NCBI GenBank assembly: GCA_017504065.1
Contig: JAFVRU010000170.1
Coordinates: forward strand, 1 to 12,264
Origin: Clostridia bacterium
GTDB lineage: Bacteria > Bacillota > Clostridia > Christensenellales > Borkfalkiaceae
Reading direction: 5' to 3'
DNA length: 12,264 nucleotides
A program made the translations under genes and the position numbers. Position 1 is the first letter of the stretch. Each line of letters starts with the position of its first letter. The notes under the pieces were generated by a model. It worked only from the letters and a program-made list of their open reading frames with translations. It did no database searches and had not been told where the DNA came from. Positions 6,538 to 12,264 of this stretch are shown piece by piece.

Positions 6538-7293
6538 TTATTGCGTTTGCACCGCTTTTTTAAAATACTGCAACGCCATACCGCCGGTGTCGCCGATACT
6601 TTTTGCTTTGACGGGCGCGGAAACGAACGTTCCGCGTACCCCCGTCGTTAAAGGCGCGCCCGATTTCCCGATCGAAGCCAAATACTCCCCGATGATCTTC
6701 AACCGCACCCCTTCGTCACGGCAGACTCGCTCGTACAACGCGTCGGACGAAAGCTCGAAAATCCCGCTTGTTGCGACGTGCGGCTTTTCCGTTTCCCCCG
6801 TTGCGCTTGCCGTCGGCGTGGAATTGCCCGTTCCCGCGCTCCCGCCGTCAGCCCCTACCTTCGTCAAACCGTTTTCCGTTTCGCCTACCGTTTCCACCAA
6901 GGTTTCGTTTTCTTCCGTGGGTTTTCCGTCCGTTCTCTCCGCGCGTCCGACTTCGACTTCCGAAAGGAATTCGTCAAACTCTTTCGCCGCAACCCTTCTC
7001 GCTTCGGCATTCTTACGGAGCTTTCCCGCCCCCGAATCCGTCCCGTCAGGTTTCCCGTCCTTCCAATTTTCCACTTTCTTTTCCAATTCCTTCAAGCGCT
7101 GACTTCTTCTCGTGAACTCCGCTTGCAGGGAATTGTACGCCCTTGCAAGGGCGTCTACGTCCTTAAACTTATCAGGCACAGCCGAGCCTTCTTTCGGGGC
7201 AATCTCGGTCCGATCCACCCGCTCCCCCGTATTTACCGCTGCAATCTGCTCCGTTTCCTGCGTTATTCCGTAAACGTTCTCCTTATTTTCCAT
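6538..7293 (-). CDS. Capsid scaffolding protein
   Basis: The 251-residue acidic, low-complexity protein lies directly before the capsid gene. Residues 41-76 (DKFKDVDALARAYNSLQAEF, then TRRSQRLKELEKKVE) form the coiled-coil head typical of scaffold proteins in Gram-positive phages. The middle (80-175) is rich in Gly, Thr, Glu and Ser and probably disordered. The C-terminal part (about 178-250) regains structure and ends in a basic helix (MALQYFKKAVQTQ), where scaffolds usually contact coat protein. It should fill the procapsid during assembly and then leave. The start at 7293 is preceded by AGGAG about 9-10 bases away. The gap to the portal gene is 15 bases. Confidence 0.85.
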   Translation of the reverse strand: MENKENVYGITQETEQIAAVNTGERVDRTEIAPKEGSAVPDKFKDVDALARAYNSLQAEFTRRSQRLKELEKKVENWKDGKPDGTDSGAGKLRKNAEARRVAAKEFDEFLSEVEVGRAERTDGKPTEENETLVETVGETENGLTKVGADGGSAGTGNSTPTASATGETEKPHVATSGIFELSSDALYERVCRDEGVRLKIIGEYLASIGKSGAPLTTGVRGTFVSAPVKAKSIGDTGGMALQYFKKAVQTQ

Positions 7294-7308
7294 TTCCTAT
7301 CTCTCCTT

Positions 7309-9189
7309 TTATACGTTTTCTTTTTTTTCGCTCTTTTTATGCTCGGCGATATGCACCAAGAACCGCTTCTTCCAATCTTCTCGATTTTTCGCTCGCTTGA
7401 ACTCCGCCGACAGCAAAAACCGCGTATGCTCGGTGATATGCAACCCGTGCTCGTCGTACTCGTCCACTTCCACGTCCCCCTGCCGCAACGCAAGGTTTTC
7501 TTCTCCCGCTTTGGCGATATGCAGAGTGGAAATATCCCGCGCGTTCTCGTACCCGCCGAACCCGAACGCTTCCAAAATCCGATGCTTGTTCTCCGTCGTC
7601 AAGTTCCCGTTCTCGTCCGTCAAAAGCCCCGCTTGATAGAGCTGTAACAACGTCGCCCGCTTTTCTTCCGGCGAAGCCGCTTCCTGCGATTCGAACTGAA
7701 TATCGCTCACCGTCAACGTCGCGGCGTTGAAATAATACGCTTCCACTTTCTTGTTCTCCCCCGTCAGCGTCATCAACCGCGCCGAGCCCGCAAATTGCCG
7801 ATACAGCCGCAATATTTGCCGCCCGATCTCTTTCAACGCCCGATCCATACTCGTGATCGTCGCCGACAATCTCGACTCGTCTTGCGAGAGCAACAACTGC
7901 AATCCCGTCGCGCTCGTAACCCCTGTCGGAGTGGAATGTTGCGACAGCTCGCTCACCCCGCTAATCAGAGCGAACTCCTGCTCCAACCATTCTTCTTCGT
8001 CCTTGAATTCAGACGGAATATTCCCGCAATCGAGCATTTCAGGCGCTTTCCCGCCCTGCCGATACACGAGCACTTTCCCAGGCAACAGCCCTTCTTCCGC
8101 CAATTCGTCCACGTCGATCGACCCGTCTTCCACAGTCAATACCCCCATCGACAAACGGTTCAAGAACTCGTGTTTGCGGTTGCGCACAGCGTTATACGCG
8201 CGCTGTACGGGAATCAACCGATCGATCACGCTGCCTGCGAAAAACGCGCCGGGCAAACGGATACTGTCCTGCTTGACGAACGGAAACCCTTTCGTTCCGC
8301 GTTCTTCGTTGACAAACGGCAGCTCCCCTTGATAGAGCAATTTTCCGCCCGCAACGATCTCCAACTTCCCACCCGGAAATTCCTTACTCGGGCGAGTATA
8401 CCGCTCCAGCAAAATGACTCCGTCGCGGAGCGTCGTCGCGCTCATTCCCGACTGTTGCATGGGGAGTTTCCCCGACGTCGGCTCGCTGTACCCGAACACG
8501 CCGGAAATCTCCGTTCCGTCCACGTGCACGCCGAACTTCTCGAAAATATACTCCGTCGAAACCGCCTGCGCGTGAATCAAACTCTGCACGCTCGCCAAAT
8601 CTTCCACGTCCAACCGATCGGGAAAGATCTCGAACGGCGGACAAGCGGTAACCTGCGTTTCCCCTTCATAAATCGGGTTATTTTCTTCGTCAACGGCTAC
8701 CTGCCTACCCCCTTTTTCATTCCAAACAACTTTATAGAACGCCGTTCCGCACGTTTCCGACCACACGATCGCCTTGGAAATCGTATCGGCAAGATAAATC
8801 CGATCCTGCACGTATTTGAGCACCCCCGTCGCCAATTTCGCCGCCATCAAATCCCCGTCTTCATCGGAAAACGCGCGTACTCTAAGCTCAGGCTTCCGCT
8901 TTTCCAGCTTCGCAATCCGCGAATCGATCGTCGGCGCGATATGATTGAACACTCGCCGCGACTGCCAATAAAACCGCTTGTCTTCTTCCACAAGCCCACC
9001 GTACGGCGACACGTCGCAATACTGATTCCCGCTGAAAAAATTGATATTCAAAAGCCACCCGTTCTCAATCGAACGCCGTTCTTCCCTACGCCGCAAAAAA
9101 TCCTGCGTAATCTCGTCCGCGAGCGCATTTTCCGCCCGCTCTTTCGCCAATTCCCGTTCCTTTTCGAACTCGTCTTTGTTTTCAAACAC
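7309..9189 (-). CDS. Phage portal protein (P22-type)
   Basis: The 626-residue protein would form the twelve-subunit DNA entry ring at one head vertex and dock the terminase. Landmarks are an acidic, helical N-terminus; GWLLNINFFSGNQY (44-57); VFNHIAPTIDSRIAKLEKRK (80-99), a hallmark of P22-like portals; a wing region with beta strands; the segment SQHSTPTGVTSATGLQLLLSQ; and a C-terminal HITEHTRFLLS-x-EF stretch followed by a lysine-rich tail. The size is near the P22 portal (725 residues) and larger than HK97-type portals. The start is GTG at 9189, with GGAAGG 9 bases upstream that partly overlaps the stop of the preceding gene, indicating coupled translation. A long open frame on the plus strand here is only a shadow. 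Confidence 0.92.
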   Translation of the reverse strand: MFENKDEFEKERELAKERAENALADEITQDFLRRREERRSIENGWLLNINFFSGNQYCDVSPYGGLVEEDKRFYWQSRRVFNHIAPTIDSRIAKLEKRKPELRVRAFSDEDGDLMAAKLATGVLKYVQDRIYLADTISKAIVWSETCGTAFYKVVWNEKGGRQVAVDEENNPIYEGETQVTACPPFEIFPDRLDVEDLASVQSLIHAQAVSTEYIFEKFGVHVDGTEISGVFGYSEPTSGKLPMQQSGMSATTLRDGVILLERYTRPSKEFPGGKLEIVAGGKLLYQGELPFVNEERGTKGFPFVKQDSIRLPGAFFAGSVIDRLIPVQRAYNAVRNRKHEFLNRLSMGVLTVEDGSIDVDELAEEGLLPGKVLVYRQGGKAPEMLDCGNIPSEFKDEEEWLEQEFALISGVSELSQHSTPTGVTSATGLQLLLSQDESRLSATITSMDRALKEIGRQILRLYRQFAGSARLMTLTGENKKVEAYYFNAATLTVSDIQFESQEAASPEEKRATLLQLYQAGLLTDENGNLTTENKHRILEAFGFGGYENARDISTLHIAKAGEENLALRQGDVEVDEYDEHGLHITEHTRFLLSAEFKRAKNREDWKKRFLVHIAEHKKSEKKENV

Positions 9190-9204
9190 CGCTAAATACC
9201 TTCC

Positions 9205-9588
9205 TTATTTTGATTTTTTTACCGTCTTTTTTACCACCGACCTTCTTCGTTTCGTCGGCGTTTTCTTTTCCGCTTTTTGTTCCGTTTTCTCGTCTTGTTT
9301 TTGCCCCGCTCCGTCTTGTCCGTTCAACGCGCCGAGCAGTTTCAATCGCTCCGCTTCCAATTCTTCGTCCGACCAATCGGCAAGCCCCCGTTCCGCGCCG
9401 CCCGCAGCGAGCAACATCTGCACGGCTTTCAAATCCGGCGGAATATCCTTCTTCGTCTTTTTCCGTTTCGTGAGCTTCAACGCCCCGTCCACTTCCGCGT
9501 ATTCTTCCGTGATTTCGGACACTTCGAACCCGAGCGCCACTTTGAGCAACGCTTCGTCGAGCTGCGCTTCCTTTTTCTTTTTCGCCAT
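9205..9588 (-). CDS. Small lysine-rich phage protein between terminase and portal (possible small-terminase relative)
   Basis: The 127-residue protein has three parts: a short N-terminal helix region (LDEALLKVALGFEVSEITEE, 10-29), a middle with KKTKKDIPPDLKAVQMLL (43-60), and a tail that is very lysine/arginine-rich (PTKRRRSVVKKTVKKSK, 111-127). The middle resembles the 'K-x-x-x-x-IPPD-x-x-A-x-x-x-L' segment found near the C-terminus of many small terminase subunits. The helix-turn-helix that normally precedes it is not evident. The basic tail suggests DNA binding. The gene begins 6 bases after the terminase stop and its own stop carries the portal's ribosome site. No other small-terminase candidate is visible, so this may take part in choosing or holding packaged DNA. 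That is inference. Confidence 0.8.
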   Translation of the reverse strand: MAKKKKEAQLDEALLKVALGFEVSEITEEYAEVDGALKLTKRKKTKKDIPPDLKAVQMLLAAGGAERGLADWSDEELEAERLKLLGALNGQDGAGQKQDEKTEQKAEKKTPTKRRRSVVKKTVKKSK

Positions 9589-9594
9589 GTTACT

Positions 9595-11031
9595 TCACCA
9601 TCCTACTTTTCCTTGTTTCAACCCCCGTATTCGTTTTTCTTTGTCCTTTTGAATAGACGTTTTCTCCACCACCGTAGGCGACTTCTTCGGCCGCGTCATC
9701 AAGTAATACCGCATTTCGTCCAAACTGTGATCGTCCGCCTTTCTCGGCGAGTCCCCGCTCCCCCAATAATACCCTTTGAGTTCCGCAATCAAATGCACGC
9801 AGTTTTTGAAAATGTATAAATTCGGCAACCCGTTCTTTTGGTTTAAATAGCTTTTCACCCGCGCGATCCCCGAAAACAAATCCTTTTCCACGTCGGGATT
9901 GACCAAAATCCCCCGCTCGTAGAACAACTCCACCACGCTCTTCACGCTCCCGAGCGTCCGCTGTTTCGCCGCGCTGTCGATGAGCGCGCAAATCCTGCCC
10001 TTGTAATCGGTATGCCAGCGCAACTGCTCGCAAATCCGCTTGATTTCTTGCGCGTGATAATCGATATCCCGCCCCGCTTCGTAATGCTCGGCAACTACGT
10101 ACACGTTGTCGTCGTAATCCACGCAGTACCAATGCGCGGAAAGCGGATTGTTTAACCCGGGGTCGATGGACACGGTATCCTGCCAATCGGTCGGAATCGA
10201 GAACGGCTCGATCACGTGTACGTTCTCGTCAAATTCAGGGTATACGAGCCCCGAACCGTCCGACAAAAACTTCCCGTACCGTCTAGATTGCAACGCCCGC
10301 TCGTCCATACTGCTTTCGAGCGCCGCAATCTCATTCGGATTCAAATAGGGATTGTCCGCCCATTCCATAAACTCATACCAAACTTCGGGATCGGCGTGCC
10401 GATTCAAGTAAATCTCGTTATAGACGAACGTTCTCCCCTTAAGCGGAGTCATCGTCCCGAAAATATCCCCTTGCCGATCGATGACCCGCATACGACATTC
10501 CAAGTACACGTCTTCGGGCGGTTCTTCGTCGAACCACACGAAATCAAGCGAAGTCCCTTGAAATTTCTCCCGCCCCTGATCGCAGCTTTTAAACCCGATC
10601 ACGGAGCTTCCCCCCAGCGCGTTTTTGACGCGGATAAAATCGATGATCCCGTGTTCGGGCGCGTCTTTTCTTCCGCTGAGCATCACGACGTCTTCGATCC
10701 AATCTTTCCGCAAGTACCGCAAAATTTTCTTTTGCGCCACGTCCCGTTGCACCTGTTGGGAAAGAGAAACCACCCACCCGTGTACGTCCCTACGGTTTTG
10801 CCGATAAGGATGTATTCCCCGCGCCATATACACGCACTCCACCGCTCCGCACTCCGTTTTCCCCGAACGGTTTCCCCCGAACACCCATCGGTTTCTCTTT
10901 CCGCTTTTATGAAACGCGAGCTGCTTTTCGTGCTTCTTCTCCCCCGCGTTATAGCTCCGTAAAAAATCCGTCTCCCGCCGTCTTTTTTGCTCCGCTTCGA
11001 TCCGATACAATTTTTCTACAATTTCTCTCAT
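9595..11031 (-). CDS. Terminase large subunit (packaging ATPase and nuclease)
   Basis: The 478-residue protein is the motor that pumps DNA into the procapsid through the portal and cuts it. The ATPase half shows an adenine-binding region (KKHEKQLAFHKSGKRNRW), Walker A GGNRSGKT (52-59), Walker B with DFVWFDEE (163-170, Asp168 and Glu169), and the coupling motif FGTMTPLKG (191-199). The nuclease half has the RNase H-like acidic residues in SIDPG (Asp290), ALIDS (Asp352) and HSLDEM (Asp438). All catalytic residues are present, so the enzyme looks functional. The length is typical of headful-packaging P22-like terminases. The start at 11031 has AAAGG 5 bases upstream. It is the first gene of the head operon and diverges from the plus-strand surface protein gene. 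No consensus promoter was found in the 83-base gap. Confidence 0.95.
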   Translation of the reverse strand: MREIVEKLYRIEAEQKRRRETDFLRSYNAGEKKHEKQLAFHKSGKRNRWVFGGNRSGKTECGAVECVYMARGIHPYRQNRRDVHGWVVSLSQQVQRDVAQKKILRYLRKDWIEDVVMLSGRKDAPEHGIIDFIRVKNALGGSSVIGFKSCDQGREKFQGTSLDFVWFDEEPPEDVYLECRMRVIDRQGDIFGTMTPLKGRTFVYNEIYLNRHADPEVWYEFMEWADNPYLNPNEIAALESSMDERALQSRRYGKFLSDGSGLVYPEFDENVHVIEPFSIPTDWQDTVSIDPGLNNPLSAHWYCVDYDDNVYVVAEHYEAGRDIDYHAQEIKRICEQLRWHTDYKGRICALIDSAAKQRTLGSVKSVVELFYERGILVNPDVEKDLFSGIARVKSYLNQKNGLPNLYIFKNCVHLIAELKGYYWGSGDSPRKADDHSLDEMRYYLMTRPKKSPTVVEKTSIQKDKEKRIRGLKQGKVGW

Positions 11032-11072
11032 AACAACCTTTTATTTGTCAAAAACCCCACGGAGTTATTCAA

Positions 11073-11078
11073 TATAAT
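11073..11078 (+). promoter_or_regulatory. Possible -10 box for the surface-protein gene
   Basis: A perfect TATAAT lies 36 bases before the plus-strand ATG, which fits a short leader. No good -35 box is found at normal spacing; TTGTCA (11045-11050) is 22 bases away, which is too far. It may be activator-dependent or chance. Confidence 0.3.
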
Positions 11079-11114
11079 GATAGAACGCAATATTTTCCCG
11101 AAAAGGCTTGTACC

Positions 11115-11852
11115 ATGAAAAAATTTCTGTTTGCGGCAATTTTGCCCTTCCTATCTTTCTGCTTATTATTTTGTTCCCACGTAAGCGCGCCCCCAGCCGC
11201 CCGCGCGGACTCCGTCACGCCCAACGTCGGCGCTTATGCTTGCGTTTTACAGGACGACGCCTATTTCTACTCCGCCCCCGACGAACGCCGCGGCGTATTT
11301 CTCCTACCCGAAACCTATTACGTCAAACTAATGGAATACGGAGCTGAGTACTGTAAAATCGAATACCAAACGGACGAAGCCGCGCACCGCCGCCTGATCG
11401 GCTATGCAAAAACTTCCGCGCTCACCTTTGTAGACTACGTTCCCGTCCGCCCCTATCTCTCCTACGTTTTCGACGTCAAATACAAGATCGAAAACGGGGA
11501 AATCACCAATTCTTCTTTCCTTACCGAAATCACCGTTTCCTGCGCCTATTACGGAGATTTTTCCGTCGGCTCGGACGTGTATTGTTACGTCCTGCAAGGC
11601 GATACGTTCGGCTATATCCCCAAACCCGTCGGGCTTTCCTATGAAGAAAATACCGAATACGCCGACTATCTCGCTTCCTTGGAAACGAACGCTCCAATCG
11701 ATTCCACCGCCCCGTCCGAACAAAAACCTTCGTCTTCTCCTGCGCAGATCGCCATACTCGTCGCGCTTTGCCTGCTTGTCCCGTTGCTTGCCGCGCTCAT
11801 TTTAAAACCGCCCCGCCGTCCGCCCTACGAAACGGACGACCCGTCAAGCTAA
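11115..11852 (+). CDS. Exported, membrane-anchored protein with SH3-like repeats, function unknown
   Basis: The 245-residue protein has a signal peptide (MKKFLFAAILPFLSFCLLF, cleavage likely after ARA at 29-31). Two beta-rich regions follow, about 39-107 (YACVLQDDAYFYSAPDE, YYVKLMEYGAEYCKIEY, RLIGYAKTSAL) and 134-172 (TEITVSCAYYGDFS, YVLQGDTFGYIPKP). Each has the 'x-Y-x-L ... YCKI ... GYI/GYA' ending of SH3b-like wall-binding domains. A Ser/Pro/Thr linker (192-209) leads to one membrane helix (AQIAILVALCLLVPLLAAL) and a short tail with KPPRRPP. It is likely displayed on the outer face of the membrane, facing the cell wall. AAAAGG lies 8 bases before the ATG. It is the only plus-strand gene here, diverging from the terminase gene and overlapping the next gene's end by 9 bases. 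It could be a host gene or a passenger gene of the element. Confidence 0.82.
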   Translation: MKKFLFAAILPFLSFCLLFCSHVSAPPAARADSVTPNVGAYACVLQDDAYFYSAPDERRGVFLLPETYYVKLMEYGAEYCKIEYQTDEAAHRRLIGYAKTSALTFVDYVPVRPYLSYVFDVKYKIENGEITNSSFLTEITVSCAYYGDFSVGSDVYCYVLQGDTFGYIPKPVGLSYEENTEYADYLASLETNAPIDSTAPSEQKPSSSPAQIAILVALCLLVPLLAALILKPPRRPPYETDDPSS

Positions 11853-12264
11853 CGCGCTGCACTCCCGCTCGGTATGCTCCTTTTCCCGTTCAACGAGCCG
11901 TTTCGCCCAATCAAACATCTTCATTTTTTCAAACGTCTTTGCATACACGTCTTTCGTCAATCCCGCGCAACGCAACATCGCGCCCACTTTCTCCCCCAAT
12001 CGGTCCTGCATACGAAAATATTGCCGCCTGCTCGCCGTTCTCCCGCTCGCTTTCTCTGCTTCCATCAAGGAACGGAGTTTCTTCCGTTTCCCGAAATACC
12101 GCGCCCCGAGCAACGTTTTTTCGGATTCGCTCAATCGCTCCATCACGGTTTCCACGACGCTTTTCAACCATTCCAGATTGCGTTTTTCCACAATCTCGGC
12201 AGCCAAATATTCGGCAAGTTCTTGCGCCGCCGTTCGACTTGAGTAAGAGAGTATCGCTTTATTC
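11844..12264 (-). CDS. Charged helical protein, C-terminal part (5' end outside window); possible sigma-region-4-like regulator
   Basis: The frame ends with TGA at 11846-11844 and stays open to the right edge, giving at least 139 residues. The sequence upstream of the TTG at 12206 reads as sensible protein (AILSYSSRTAAQELAEYL), and that TTG has no ribosome site, so the gene very likely starts beyond the window. The segment RLSESEKTLLGARYF followed by a basic stretch and TASRRQYFRMQDRLGEKVG recalls the 'L-x-x-x-E-x-x-L-x-x-x-RYF ... RR' layout of sigma-70 region 4-like proteins and phage late-gene activators. The helix-turn-helix core is not clear. A regulator is a weak guess. It converges with, and overlaps by 9 bases, the plus-strand surface-protein gene. 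Confidence 0.65.
   Translation of the reverse strand, partial: NKAILSYSSRTAAQELAEYLAAEIVEKRNLEWLKSVVETVMERLSESEKTLLGARYFGKRKKLRSLMEAEKASGRTASRRQYFRMQDRLGEKVGAMLRCAGLTKDVYAKTFEKMKMFDWAKRLVEREKEHTERECSALA

Noticed and set aside
7795..9195. Long plus-strand open frame (466 codons) opposite the portal gene
   Set aside because: It mirrors the portal frame, is rich in Arg, Pro, Phe and His as antisense frames of such sequence are, and has no ribosome site or recognisable family.
11046..11051. Minus-strand TTGACA as -35 box of the terminase gene
   Set aside because: It lies about 15 bases before the start codon, so the -10 box would fall inside the gene, and the sequence there is not -10-like.
2681..11074. 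TATTCAATA at 2681-2689 and 11066-11074 as attachment-site cores flanking the cassette
   Set aside because: Only 9 bases in AT-rich sequence, no integrase in the window, and the right copy overlaps a -10 box; chance is a fair explanation.
12204..12206. TTG as the start of the right-edge gene
   Set aside because: No ribosome site precedes it and the frame stays open with protein-like sequence to the window edge.

Overview
The window looks like a chromosomal segment of an uncultured member of the Clostridia (Bacillota). The evidence is the strong AGGAG-type ribosome sites, short intergenic gaps, a consensus sigma-A promoter, a moderately high GC content, and protein families typical of that class. 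The assignment to class is inference from style and protein likeness; no marker gene for a finer placement is present. Almost everything is on the minus strand, so transcription runs from high to low coordinates.

Left block (1-2500, host-like). A dUTP pyrophosphatase gene (dut) has a clear promoter and an 18-bp palindrome in its leader. It is followed closely by trmB (tRNA guanine-N7 methyltransferase family, with an abnormal catalytic motif), a lipoprotein substrate-binding protein of an ABC transporter, and the first 48 codons of the matching permease, cut by the window edge.

Junction (2410-2825). This gene-free stretch holds the dut promoter, two 12-nt direct repeats, a strong two-way terminator hairpin, and a run of six or seven tiny hairpins separated by AT-rich spacers.

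Virion-head block (2826-11031). Eight intact, tightly packed minus-strand genes form a podovirus-like (P22-type order) head module: large terminase, a small basic protein, portal, scaffold, major capsid protein, head-tail adaptor, a beta-rich protein in the place of the P22 gp10 hub, and a short helical protein in the place of the gp26 needle. A hairpin terminator follows the capsid gene. The module stops dead at the hairpin array. There are no tail, ejection, lysis, integrase, replication or repressor genes in the window, and no broken reading frames. This could be a capsid-only (satellite, gene-transfer-agent-like or domesticated) cassette, or the end of a prophage whose other genes lie elsewhere.

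Right block (11100-12264). Diverging from the terminase gene is a plus-strand gene for an exported, membrane-anchored protein with SH3-like repeats. Converging on it, with a 9-bp overlap, is the 3' part of a minus-strand gene for a charged helical protein that continues past the window edge.
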